This document shows, one piece after another, positions 54,113 through 62,035 of a stretch of DNA of 64,000 nucleotides. Under the pieces are notes generated by a model. It did no database searches. It worked only from the letters and a program-made list of their open reading frames with translations, and had not been told where the DNA came from. Positions within the stretch are counted from its first letter, which is position 1; each line of letters opens with the position of its first letter. Position numbers and translations under genes: made by a program. This DNA is from a virus, in the IMG/VR virus record IMGVR_UViG_3300043775_000927, positions 1 to 64,000 of that record. One strand, 5' to 3'.

Positions 54113-54517
54113 TTATACCTTCTTTTTCAGAAAAGTCAAATGTTTCTTATGGATCTTACAAGAGATCCAAGAATTATACCACTGATCTGATTCTAAAACA
54201 TCATACTGGAATTGAAGTTTCGCTTCAAAATATGACATCTCGCCTTTCGAAGAACAGAATCTAAGAATCTCTCTTCTAAAAGCATCTTTGCCAAAAATAT
54301 TTACGTGATGATTTAATTCTTCGTTGGAACCAAAGTAGTCTTTCCAATCAGACTCTACTTTGTATTTCTTTTTCTTACCTTTGACTTGCTTAGTCTTTGA
54401 GAAATAGAAATTTTTCTTACCGATATATTTTCTTTCGGTGCGAAGATTGGTAATTATATAGACGAATCCAATATAATTACCAATATCTTCTACGATTTCA
54501 CCTTTATATGTCCACAT
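54113..54517 (-). CDS. GIY-YIG-like endonuclease
   Basis: 134 residues. GFVYIITNLRTERKYIGKKNF is the GIY-YIG motif, followed by SDWKDYFGSNEELNHHV, a conserved Arg (FRREILRFC) and catalytic-type Glu in SYFEAKLQFQYDVL. Related to small conserved T4-like phage nucleases. Its ribosome-binding site lies in a hairpin loop (54518-54534). Confidence 0.78.
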   Translation of the reverse strand: MWTYKGEIVEDIGNYIGFVYIITNLRTERKYIGKKNFYFSKTKQVKGKKKKYKVESDWKDYFGSNEELNHHVNIFGKDAFRREILRFCSSKGEMSYFEAKLQFQYDVLESDQWYNSWISCKIHKKHLTFLKKKV

Positions 54518-54534
54518 CCCGAATCTCCTTCGGG
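54518..54534 (-). promoter_or_regulatory. Hairpin presenting the ribosome-binding site of the GIY-YIG gene
   Basis: On the minus strand CCCGAA-GGAGA-TTCGGG, directly followed by the ATG. The GGAG is the loop of a perfect 6-bp helix. It could expose or control ribosome access. Confidence 0.65.
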
Positions 54535-54541
54535 ATATTTA

Positions 54542-54727
54542 TTAGTCGTCTTCGAAGTCTAGTTCTTCTTCGTCTTCATGATAACCAATAAGATCACAAA
54601 TTTGCTCTAGTAATTCTAAACACTGTAGTTGAAGAGAATCTCTATCGTAAATCGTTTCTGGACAAGAAATTTCGTTTTCTCTTATAAAGTCCTTACATAA
54701 ATCAAATAGTTCTGAATCTATTCTCAT
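54542..54727 (-). CDS. Small acidic hypothetical protein
   Basis: 61 residues (MRIDSELFDLCKDFIRENEISCPETIYDRDS...), helical with an acidic tail (DEEELDFEDD). Sits between the GIY-YIG gene and nrdJ; unknown function. Confidence 0.55.
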   Translation of the reverse strand: MRIDSELFDLCKDFIRENEISCPETIYDRDSLQLQCLELLEQICDLIGYHEDEEELDFEDD

Positions 54728-54739
54728 TAGTTTTCCTTC

Positions 54740-56641
54740 TTAGATTTCGCAATTGCCTGATGTACATGCGAGAGTTTGAACTCCTTCTACATTATCATCC
54801 ATCTCGACAAGAGCATCCCAATCCACAGAAGTTGGAATAGTTTTATTTAGATCTTCGTAATCGGCTTCGGTAATGGTTTCATATGGAGCCTGACGATAAG
54901 TTCCACCATCATAAGGTAGGAACGAAACACCTGACATTTCGTCAAAGTGATCATAAACCCAAGCACCAACACGTGGCCATTCGTCTTCAGTTACGTTAAT
55001 TGTTACTGATGGCTTATGCTCGCACCAATGACGCTGATACTTCAACCAAAGTTCTAGATGATCAATAGCAGATACATTCTCTCTTGTGATTGAAGTTTCT
55101 GGTAGTCTCATTGGGAAACTAAAGACAGTAGTAGAATGAGGTTTAGTAACGTCTGGCTCATGAGGAACGCCAGCATCAATAAGATGCTTTGTAAGGGGAT
55201 CCTTGTTGTCGCTACGAACACGGCGGATATAGTGCCTATCATGACCTGGATGAATACCAGAAGGACTAAGGACCAATTGACTGACTGTTCCACTTGGCTT
55301 AACGCAAGTAATGGCGACTGATTGATTAATACCAAGTTTCTCGCTCCATTCCTTATTTGTATCAATAGCGACCTGTCGTAGACGTTCTAGGCGTGCAGGT
55401 AACTCTGGATCATTATAGTCGTTCATGATTGGGCAATCATAGATGCCAGTGAATGATACACCGAGCAATCTTTCTTCTTCTGTATTCTTCTGCCAAATCT
55501 TACGTAGATATGGGAAATAAGTCATAGTCGATTGGAAAGTTCCCAATATCGTTGCGACTCTAATCTTTCTAGCAAGAGATTTCTCACTATCAGTGCTTCG
55601 AATAACGACCTCTGTAAGATTGCAAAATTGGTAGGGTCGAAGGATAATCTCTGAGCAGGGGTTAGTTCCGAATTCAAACGATGAATCTCTGCGACCACTT
55701 CTTTTAGCAACTTTTTGGCTTGCTTCTCTGGAAAAGATTCCACGCTCGCCCGACTTAGATTCATAGATTGCAAGCCATTCAGACATAAACTGCCCGACTT
55801 CTGGCTTTTCTGTATAGACTGCTGAGTTGTTTGAAAGAGCTCTTTGAACATTTGCTTCCCACCACTGTCCTGCTTTTGCATGGCGCATGCGATCATCTGA
55901 TAAGTTAGATAGGGAGATCATTGCTGAACGTCGCACTCCACCAACTACAACAACTTCACCAATTTTACACATAATGTCATGGCATTCTAACGATGTTAGT
56001 TTACGACCATGTGCATTCTTGAAAACACGAATAACGAACTTGAATAGATCGTTCAATGGATCTGGACCAGAAGAACGGCCACCAAACACCTTTAGTGGTG
56101 CACCAGCAGGACGAAGGTTTGATAAATCCCACTTTGGAACTTCACCAGCGTAAAGGAGTGAAATAAGCATACGTAATGCTTTTGCCCAACCTTCCTTGCT
56201 GTCACGTACTGTGATCATGGTATCACAGTCAAAAAGCTGTTCTGGAATTTCTGGTAGCTTATTCACATACTGACGCTCAACAGAGAAGCCAACACCAGTG
56301 CCATTCATAAGAATGCACATGGCTTCATCAAAAGCCTTTGGATCGTCAATAGGAAGATAAGAACAATTGTAGCCAGCGACGTTATCACGATCTAGAGCCT
56401 TACCAGCAGTCATCAATGCTCTCATTGATGGCATTACTTCAAGATTATAAATTGCGTCAAATACTTCTTGCTTTAGCTTTTGATCAACCGTCCATCCCTG
56501 GCCTGTTGAAACTTTTGTGAACATATAATCCACATAACGCTGGACCGTTTCATTCCAGTGTTCACGACGATTCTTCTCTGGAAGGAAACGTGCATAACGG
56601 GATTTGTGGATGTACTGCTGGTAAACTGTAAAGTCTGTCAT
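54740..56641 (-). CDS. nrdJ: Class II (adenosylcobalamin-dependent) ribonucleotide reductase NrdJ
   Basis: 633 residues, monomeric class II type. CSYLPIDDPKAFDEAMCILMNGTGVGFSVE, GTNPCSEIILRPYQFCNL (substrate site with radical Cys) and the C-terminal redox pair CTSGNC are visible. It makes deoxyribonucleotides with coenzyme B12 and without an NrdB partner, replacing the class I NrdAB of T4. B12-dependent enzymes are also known in T4-like rhizobial phages. Glutaredoxin at 48899 may reduce it. Confidence 0.93.
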   Translation of the reverse strand: MTDFTVYQQYIHKSRYARFLPEKNRREHWNETVQRYVDYMFTKVSTGQGWTVDQKLKQEVFDAIYNLEVMPSMRALMTAGKALDRDNVAGYNCSYLPIDDPKAFDEAMCILMNGTGVGFSVERQYVNKLPEIPEQLFDCDTMITVRDSKEGWAKALRMLISLLYAGEVPKWDLSNLRPAGAPLKVFGGRSSGPDPLNDLFKFVIRVFKNAHGRKLTSLECHDIMCKIGEVVVVGGVRRSAMISLSNLSDDRMRHAKAGQWWEANVQRALSNNSAVYTEKPEVGQFMSEWLAIYESKSGERGIFSREASQKVAKRSGRRDSSFEFGTNPCSEIILRPYQFCNLTEVVIRSTDSEKSLARKIRVATILGTFQSTMTYFPYLRKIWQKNTEEERLLGVSFTGIYDCPIMNDYNDPELPARLERLRQVAIDTNKEWSEKLGINQSVAITCVKPSGTVSQLVLSPSGIHPGHDRHYIRRVRSDNKDPLTKHLIDAGVPHEPDVTKPHSTTVFSFPMRLPETSITRENVSAIDHLELWLKYQRHWCEHKPSVTINVTEDEWPRVGAWVYDHFDEMSGVSFLPYDGGTYRQAPYETITEADYEDLNKTIPTSVDWDALVEMDDNVEGVQTLACTSGNCEI

Positions 56642-56949
56642 TATTTTGCCTCTTTGTTCTCTTTAGCCTTGTATATATATCTCTTCTTTTCGTCTACTGT
56701 CCATATAGGAGCGGCATATGGATTATGTTGATCAAAAAGTTCTAAGTATTCTTCTTCAGTTACTACACGATGTGATAAGATGTTTTCACCAACATGTTCT
56801 TGTGCTACTTCATCAAATTCTGTTTCACCACCAGTAGTAAAATACATAACATCTTCTACAGCATAATCTGCTGGTTGGTCATCTTCAAGTTCTACAGCGT
56901 ATATATGCCTGAACGTGGAGACGGTTTCAACTAATACGATTTTAGGCAT
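56641..56949 (-). CDS. Hypothetical protein upstream of nrdJ
   Basis: 102 residues starting MPKIVLVETVSTFRHIYAVELEDDQPADYAVEDVMYF. HRVVTEEEYLELFDQHNPYAAPIWTVDEKKRYI is a segment found in other phage small proteins; function unknown. Stop and nrdJ start share a base, so co-translation is likely. ATG at 56949 with GGAG upstream. Confidence 0.65.
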   Translation of the reverse strand: MPKIVLVETVSTFRHIYAVELEDDQPADYAVEDVMYFTTGGETEFDEVAQEHVGENILSHRVVTEEEYLELFDQHNPYAAPIWTVDEKKRYIYKAKENKEAK

Positions 56950-57097
56950 CAAGAATCTCCGTGATTTTCAAATATAAAGGTAGCTCTGGATATAGATAAC
57001 CAGAATATAGCTGTCTGATTTCTCTACCCATGAACCTGCTATTCACTTTGCGAACGGCTCTGGCGAATTTCTTAAAGTCATATCTATCGAACAGCAT
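56942..57097 (-). CDS. Small hypothetical protein
   Basis: 51 residues from the ATG at 57097 (MLFDRYDFKKFARAVRKVNSRF...), basic. A GTG at 57124 would lengthen it, but it lacks a ribosome-binding site. Overlaps both neighbours. Confidence 0.5.
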   Translation of the reverse strand: MLFDRYDFKKFARAVRKVNSRFMGREIRQLYSGYLYPELPLYLKITEILDA

Positions 57098-57234
57098 TAT
57101 AAACCAAACTTCTTTCTTGACCACGGAAAATTATGATATTCGTCGTGCCAGATAAACCACCTGCCATCATCAAGCGCCTTTATAGACCTGATTGTTTCTC
57201 CATGGATATTGATCATCGTTACGATTCTATTCAT
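57097..57234 (-). CDS. Small hypothetical protein
   Basis: 45 residues from the ATG at 57234 (MNRIVTMINIHGETIRSIKALDDGRWFIWHDEYHNF...), probably one small beta domain. ATGA overlap with the upstream membrane gene. Confidence 0.5.
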   Translation of the reverse strand: MNRIVTMINIHGETIRSIKALDDGRWFIWHDEYHNFPWSRKKFGL

Positions 57235-57359
57235 GACCAGAACTTCCATGTAGCAACCGTGGCAACTACCAGTGAAAATACACCTATGCAAATTAGATAA
57301 AGAATCTTATATATGTCATGAATTGCTGTGACAATAAGCATTGCATCTTCGTGTGTCAT
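57231..57359 (-). CDS. Small membrane protein
   Basis: 42 residues (MTHEDAMLIVTAIHDIYKILYLICIGVFSLVVATVATWKFWS) with one membrane helix. It overlaps both neighbours by ATGA junctions, which makes a translated chain from thyX onward likely. Confidence 0.55.
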   Translation of the reverse strand: MTHEDAMLIVTAIHDIYKILYLICIGVFSLVVATVATWKFWS

Positions 57360-58120
57360 GACCAAAATCTCCACCACCATGATTTAGGTTCTTCTTCCGA
57401 CTTATTCACAGGAACACCATGAAACCAAGGCTCTGGAAACCAATATTCTTTCAATGACGGGAAGTGTTTTAGAATCTCTTCCTGTGCAGCAAGAGCAACC
57501 TGACGGTGTTCTTTCTGTGTGCCTTCTTCGGCTCTAACGTCAATGTAATGAATCCAAGAACGAAGCGTCCCTGACATATATAGACGGGTTGTGGTTAGAC
57601 CTTCTGGTAGAATTGCTCTTGCTTGTTCCTTTGCTATGCCAAGTTCAATAGCCTTTTTATAAGAATATTCTGCCTGACTTTTTACTAGGTGTTGATGAAC
57701 ATCCCATTCTTCTTCCAAATCTTTATCATCAACCTCAATACTATTCTGACGGTTCTTGGCGTCCTGTAGTCTTGCTTCTCTCGTTACAAACTGCATGTCC
57801 TTAGTGGGATCGGCATAACGCTGGCTAAATTCCTGAAACGAAAAAGAACGATGGCGAATGATCTGGTGAGAGATATCACGAGTTGTATTGATTTCCATTG
57901 TGATAGAAACCATCTCAAACGGAGACCAGTGCTTATGTTCGATTAGATACTTGAGGAGTTTTTCTGATGTTAGTGTGTTATGCTGATTGGATGGATTAGA
58001 TACTCGGGCGGTGTATGCGATAAATTCGTTGGGTGTCATCTTATCACAACGAATTTGCCCAACATCGTTTTTGTTTTCAATAAGCGGTTGTGTTACTGCA
58101 ATAATCTTAGCGTCGTTCAT
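57356..58120 (-). CDS. thyX: Flavin-dependent thymidylate synthase ThyX
   Basis: 254 residues. The ThyX signature RHRSFSFQEFSQRY is at 89-102; LPEGLTTTRLYMSGTLRSWIHYIDVR holds the nucleophile Ser region and substrate residues. It makes dTMP from dUMP using FADH2 and methylenetetrahydrofolate. No dUMP hydroxymethylase is visible in the window, so thymine oxidation for any base hypermodification would have to happen in DNA. Confidence 0.95.
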   Translation of the reverse strand: MNDAKIIAVTQPLIENKNDVGQIRCDKMTPNEFIAYTARVSNPSNQHNTLTSEKLLKYLIEHKHWSPFEMVSITMEINTTRDISHQIIRHRSFSFQEFSQRYADPTKDMQFVTREARLQDAKNRQNSIEVDDKDLEEEWDVHQHLVKSQAEYSYKKAIELGIAKEQARAILPEGLTTTRLYMSGTLRSWIHYIDVRAEEGTQKEHRQVALAAQEEILKHFPSLKEYWFPEPWFHGVPVNKSEEEPKSWWWRFWS

Positions 58121-58338
58121 CGTGCTTCTTCCAGTTTTTTCTTCATATCAAGAAATTCAATCACTCTCTCATACTTGAGTTTTTCAGCAGTATCTTTAGG
58201 AAGAAGATTATATATGGGCGATTCCACAATCTGCTTTACAAGTTCTTCTCTTGACATATTAATAACGTCACCAAAGAAACGGTTAGCAACGTCTTTGCTA
58301 ACATAGTTGAGGTCCATTCCTCTCCAAGTCATAGTCAT
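58117..58338 (-). CDS. Small hypothetical protein
   Basis: 73 residues (MTMTWRGMDLNYVSKDVANRFFGDVINMSREELVKQIVESPIYNLL...), helical, with GAGGAAG before the ATG. ATGA overlaps on both sides with thyX and the upstream small gene. Unknown. Confidence 0.6.
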   Translation of the reverse strand: MTMTWRGMDLNYVSKDVANRFFGDVINMSREELVKQIVESPIYNLLPKDTAEKLKYERVIEFLDMKKKLEEAR

Positions 58339-58514
58339 TTGTTATCTTCCTCTATCAGTTTCTTACAACGCTTCTTCCAATCGTCACGTTGCCATTGTGC
58401 TTTGTCGTGCGACAGTTCATGATAATCATTAGCGATGAACTGAACCAGCTTCTCATACTTTTCAAGTCGATGCAATTCATTTCTAACTACATATGCTATA
58501 TCAATCTTGTTCAT
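58335..58514 (-). CDS. Small helical hypothetical protein
   Basis: 59 residues (MNKIDIAYVVRNELHRLEKYEKLVQFIANDYHEL...), highly charged coiled-coil-like, with GGAG at good distance. ATGA coupling to the next gene. Confidence 0.6.
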   Translation of the reverse strand: MNKIDIAYVVRNELHRLEKYEKLVQFIANDYHELSHDKAQWQRDDWKKRCKKLIEEDNK

Positions 58515-58741
58515 ATTTTAATCTCCAATGTAGCTTCTTTTACGCAATAACCACGATCGATCCAATATGTCTGTTTCCTATCCCATTCATAATCATTAGG
58601 ATGAATATTCATAAATCGAATCCATGCTTCTGTTGCAGTCTTACCAAAAGAATGTTCACGAGGAATCCACGGAAACTTGTCATCGCTCTTGGCCCAAACG
58701 CTGCTGGGCATGCAGATGACATATCCTTTAACCTTGATCAT
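58511..58741 (-). CDS. Small hypothetical protein
   Basis: 76 residues starting MIKVKGYVICMPSSVWAKSDDKFPWIPREHSFGKTATEAWIRF. FGKTATEAWIRF resembles a segment of small phage proteins of unknown role. Overlaps neighbours at both ends. Confidence 0.6.
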   Translation of the reverse strand: MIKVKGYVICMPSSVWAKSDDKFPWIPREHSFGKTATEAWIRFMNIHPNDYEWDRKQTYWIDRGYCVKEATLEIKI

Positions 58742-58895
58742 CTTTTAAATATCCATCTCTTGGTCGGCGTTTTATCTTGCGCCATTTTTTACAGTTAGGA
58801 AACTTCAAAAGAATCATAAGACTATCCCAATGAATCGCTTTTAGATATTTGCGATGCTTTTTGACATAATCTTTATATTCTTTTGATCCTTTCAT
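58728..58895 (-). CDS. Small basic hypothetical protein
   Basis: 55 residues (MKGSKEYKDYVKKHRKYLKAIHWDSLMILLKFPNCKKWRKIKRRPRDG...), very basic. ATGA overlap with the upstream gene and 14-base overlap with the downstream one. Possibly nucleic-acid binding. Confidence 0.55.
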   Translation of the reverse strand: MKGSKEYKDYVKKHRKYLKAIHWDSLMILLKFPNCKKWRKIKRRPRDGYLKDDQG

Positions 58896-59146
58896 TCCGA
58901 AATTACCTCATAAGTCTTTTCAAAGATAGCAGGAGCGCATGGATAAAACTCTCCGGCAACTCCCTTAATAATATAATCATTAAGACGAGCAGTCATCATA
59001 CCCTCTAGAGTCATGATCTGAATAAATGGTTCTGTGTTTTCTCCACGAGAGATTAACAAACCATTACACCAATCAGAGATTTCTTTTGCTTTCTTCTCAG
59101 TAAAAAGAAATGCTTCCACTTCAACTGGCTTCTTACGAACGATCAT
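58892..59146 (-). CDS. Conserved small phage protein
   Basis: 84 residues. The segment LNDYIIKGVAGEFYPCAPAIFEKTYEVI is a widespread phage and prophage motif; function unknown. Overlaps the next gene by 4 bases on each side. Confidence 0.7.
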   Translation of the reverse strand: MIVRKKPVEVEAFLFTEKKAKEISDWCNGLLISRGENTEPFIQIMTLEGMMTARLNDYIIKGVAGEFYPCAPAIFEKTYEVISE

Positions 59147-59355
59147 TTACTTGCCTCTTCAATTTTACGCAAAACTTCTTTAGCAGATTCTTCTACAATC
59201 CACCGTGTGCCATTTCCTGGACCACCAAAAACGATAGTCGATAATGAACCATACTGTTCGCTGGATTCTTCGAAAACGCTGGTAATCCAATCAATGTTAA
59301 TATAAATCGGATCGCCCCTATACTTACCAGTATTAGAAAGTTTAACAAACTTCAT
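59143..59355 (-). CDS. Small hypothetical protein
   Basis: 70 residues (MKFVKLSNTGKYRGDPIYINIDWITSVFEESS...), a beta-rich N-terminus followed by a helix, similar in design to FlbD-like small phage proteins. Coupled to the primase by an ATGA overlap. Confidence 0.6.
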   Translation of the reverse strand: MKFVKLSNTGKYRGDPIYINIDWITSVFEESSEQYGSLSTIVFGGPGNGTRWIVEESAKEVLRKIEEASK

Positions 59356-60377
59356 ACCTTACTCCATTTCTGTAATGCCAGTTTCGCTGACAAATCTCTA
59401 TATGTATTCGTTTTAATAATATGTTCGATAAACTCCGGAGATAATCCTGCTAGGACCATATCATTAACGTCTTTGTGTTCCATTGTTTCCGGCCAAATAC
59501 AGACATTATAACCATTCATGATAGCTTTGTCAAGTTTCTTTTTAGTCTCTACAGACCGAGGCTCGTTGTCATATACGATCGTAAGTCCTGATTTGTCAAA
59601 ATCTCTAATTGCGCTAACCAGATCACCTCCAGCAGTAGCAATACTATTAGGAACGAACATACTATCAATCGGACCTTCAAGGACTGGTATAATACGGTTA
59701 CGATCCACAGTGTCCAAGCCATAAAGTTTAGGTACTGACTCATTAAGTATAATTGTAATATATTTAATTCCATTAGACGATTTGAGGGATCTACCTTGGA
59801 AGGCATGCACGCTCTTATCAGAATCCAGAAAAGGGATAAGCAACCTTGTCTCATCCCGAGCCAAAGACTCAACTGGAAACTTGTTGGGAACCAAATTATT
59901 AACATAATGCTTAAAATTAGGACATGCGAATAACTTGGCATGGTAAACATTAGGGATCTTTCTCTCAACTACGAATTTCTTAATAGGATGATCAGGAGAA
60001 AGTTGGCTAACCTTCTTAAGACCTTTCAATGGACCAGATGTCATAAACACTGGCTTACGCATCTTCTCAACGAACTTTTCGTATTCATCTTGTTCTGGAG
60101 GCTTTTTATCCTGCAGCCTCTCCAGCTGATATTCATTATATAGGTTGACGTCTAGCATCTTAATGAAGTTTGGAATACCCATCGTCGCATTACAATTATG
60201 ACAATGGAACATCATCTTACCGTCTTTCTGGTAGATGTATCCTCGTGCTTTATTTTGATGTGATTCTGAATCTCCGCAGATAGGGCAACGGAAATTGTAA
60301 AGGTTCGAACTTTTACGTTTGAATTTCTCTAGACGTGTAGAAACAATACCAATATACTTGTGAACAAGCCAATCCAT
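59352..60377 (-). CDS. 61: DNA primase gp61
   Basis: 341 residues (T4 gp61: 342). Zinc finger Cys31/Cys34/Cys59/Cys62 (CPICGD...CHNC), then the Toprim region with VLEGPIDSMF and LTIVYDNEP. It synthesises RNA primers with the gp41 helicase. The frame opens at TTG 60401, but the ATG at 60377 has GGAG at the right distance. Confidence 0.92.
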   Translation of the reverse strand: MDWLVHKYIGIVSTRLEKFKRKSSNLYNFRCPICGDSESHQNKARGYIYQKDGKMMFHCHNCNATMGIPNFIKMLDVNLYNEYQLERLQDKKPPEQDEYEKFVEKMRKPVFMTSGPLKGLKKVSQLSPDHPIKKFVVERKIPNVYHAKLFACPNFKHYVNNLVPNKFPVESLARDETRLLIPFLDSDKSVHAFQGRSLKSSNGIKYITIILNESVPKLYGLDTVDRNRIIPVLEGPIDSMFVPNSIATAGGDLVSAIRDFDKSGLTIVYDNEPRSVETKKKLDKAIMNGYNVCIWPETMEHKDVNDMVLAGLSPEFIEHIIKTNTYRDLSAKLALQKWSKV

Positions 60378-60406
60378 AACAACTCCATAATATAACCTCA
60401 AATATG

Positions 60407-60434
60407 ATTATACTGGGTTTTTCAAAAAAGACAA
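60407..60434 (-). promoter_or_regulatory. Sigma70-like leftward promoter before primase
   Basis: On the minus strand TTGTCT, 16-base spacer, TATAAT, start near 60400. It would drive primase, the small-gene chain and thyX. Confidence 0.6.
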
Positions 60435-60435
60435 A

Positions 60436-60810
60436 TTAATTTTTTAGGAGAAGTTTGGCTACATCGCCCCAGTTTGCGATAATGAATGCAGCAAGAGCAA
60501 ATCCACCACCATACACCCACATCATCTTCTCAAGAGCATCTATCTTTTTCGAAACGCTTTCAAAAGATTCATCCATTTTTCTAGTGAATTCATTTTTTTC
60601 TTTTTCAATAGTTTCGTAAATAGCTTCTTCTTTAGCTTCTACTTCATCTCTTCTTTTTTCAAGAATGATCTCGATGCTATCGGTCATTTTCTCTTGTTGA
60701 GTTATACGTAGTTCGTGCACTGCAACCATCTTGTTGAGGTCTGCAGAGATCTCAGTAAGTTTAGTTATAGCATCTTCGATTTTAGCTTGTCTGAATTCTA
60801 GGTCTGCCAT
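60436..60810 (-). CDS. Coiled-coil protein with C-terminal membrane anchor
   Basis: 124 residues: a long Glu/Lys coiled coil (about 1-95), then one hydrophobic segment (MMWVYGGGFALAAFIIANW) and a basic end. The layout resembles XhlA-type holin-associated proteins, so a role in lysis or the envelope is possible. Its ATG overlaps the metallopeptidase stop. Confidence 0.65.
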   Translation of the reverse strand: MADLEFRQAKIEDAITKLTEISADLNKMVAVHELRITQQEKMTDSIEIILEKRRDEVEAKEEAIYETIEKEKNEFTRKMDESFESVSKKIDALEKMMWVYGGGFALAAFIIANWGDVAKLLLKN

Positions 60811-61361
60811 TATTGAGTTCTCTTGAATTTAGTGTTTAACTTTTTCAGAGTAGAATTACTACCAATAATGTCGGATAGTTTTTTCATATCATGAACACGT
60901 TGAGTAAGGAATGTGTTCTGAGTGTTTTTCTTTTTTCCCAATAAAGGTTCAAAAGTTGCAATGCCGCCTTTACTGTCAGAGGCGGAACTAGAAGCGCCCA
61001 TCAAATTGTTTGGAACGTTTGATGCGACTTCTTCTGGAATAGGAGAATCTTTAAAAACTTCTGGATTTTCTGTATTGAATTTTCTCATTAGTCTGCCAGC
61101 AAGAGCATTAGCTTGATCTTCTCTCATTTTCTCGCCCTTTGCTCCTCTGTGATTCTGACTATAATGTGTTAATTCGTGTGCAATAGTTCTCATAATATCC
61201 CCTGGATGTCTACCAGTAACTCTCACCCAGATTGCATCGCCTTTAGAATGACCAAAGGCTGAATATTTGTCCTCTTCTTTACCAACCAAATGTATTTTTG
61301 GTAACGAAGGTAACTGTAACTCTTTCGCAGCAAATTTAATAAATTTGTTAATGTTTTCCAT
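60810..61361 (-). CDS. HExxH virion metallopeptidase-like protein with a capsid-type insert
   Basis: 183 residues. The N-terminal domain has a zinc-peptidase motif HELTH (62-66) in DIMRTIAHELTHYSQNHRG and a downstream EDQANALAGRLMRKF helix, as in a family I know from T4-like virion gene blocks. Residues 118-126 are NNLMGASSS and 132-141 GGIATFEPLL, strikingly like the mature N-terminus of gp23 (64-72, 77-86). IPE at 108-110 fits the gp21 cleavage pattern. It may be an internal head protein processed with the capsid. Confidence 0.75.
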   Translation of the reverse strand: MENINKFIKFAAKELQLPSLPKIHLVGKEEDKYSAFGHSKGDAIWVRVTGRHPGDIMRTIAHELTHYSQNHRGAKGEKMREDQANALAGRLMRKFNTENPEVFKDSPIPEEVASNVPNNLMGASSSASDSKGGIATFEPLLGKKKNTQNTFLTQRVHDMKKLSDIIGSNSTLKKLNTKFKRTQ

Positions 61362-61750
61362 TAAACTTTCCTTAACCTTGCTACGATTTCTTCGTCCATT
61401 TCTATCAAGTCTGTGTCAACAACGGTTTCACCACCAACATTAAAAATTCTATCAGGCAATATATTCAATAATATAAGAAATGGTTTTATGTATTTCATTT
61501 GAGGCTTTAACTTGAAATAAAGTATTTTACAACAAGCATCAGCTCCAAAACAATTATTCAGAACAATAATATGGTTGAGTATAAGTCGCTCTTTCAGTTC
61601 CCCATACTCAACATATCTAGTAATAAGTTTTTTAATATATTTAATTCTGTTAAGATCTTCTAAAAAATCTTCAGTCGATACATACTTTGCATTATCATAA
61701 TGATGAGCGCAAAATAACAAAAAGTTTTTATCATTCAAAATATCATTCAT
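61361..61750 (-). CDS. Conserved T4-like structural-region protein
   Basis: 129 residues (MNDILNDKNFLLFCAHHYDNAKYVSTEDFLEDLNRIKYIKKLITRY...). The DLNRIKYIKKLITRYVEYGELKERLILNHIIVLNNCFG block is one I associate with T4-like virion neighbourhoods; function unknown. The ATG at 61750 couples to the upstream stop (TAATG). Confidence 0.7.
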   Translation of the reverse strand: MNDILNDKNFLLFCAHHYDNAKYVSTEDFLEDLNRIKYIKKLITRYVEYGELKERLILNHIIVLNNCFGADACCKILYFKLKPQMKYIKPFLILLNILPDRIFNVGGETVVDTDLIEMDEEIVARLRKV

Positions 61751-62025
61751 TACGACCAAGTGCTAAGTTGTGCTCGTTTCCATGTGTTATTGGCCACACA
61801 GACATAGATGTAAGAAGAATCGTAACGAATCGTTCCAGGCAAACCAGAAGCGTCTGCAGTGCCTGGAACAGTATTTGATATGATTAGATTAGCAGCAAAA
61901 ATGCTCACATTAACAGTTCTTACTGATGGAGTCCCTGAAGGGTCTCGGAGGACTAAGACCCTATCAGTTGACGTCACATTAGCAGCTGTTGGTAATTCAG
62001 AAACTTTTTTGCTGTTATCTGTCAT
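61750..62025 (-). CDS. Small virion-type protein
   Basis: 91 residues. KVSELPTAANVTSTDRVLVLRDPSGTPSVRTV is a pattern seen in tail-fibre-like and cell-surface-binding proteins; the C-terminal PGTIRYDSSYIYVCVANNTWKRA resembles tail-fibre repeats. Probably a small virion component. Confidence 0.65.
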   Translation of the reverse strand: MTDNSKKVSELPTAANVTSTDRVLVLRDPSGTPSVRTVNVSIFAANLIISNTVPGTADASGLPGTIRYDSSYIYVCVANNTWKRAQLSTWS

Positions 62026-62035
62026 CTATCACCTA

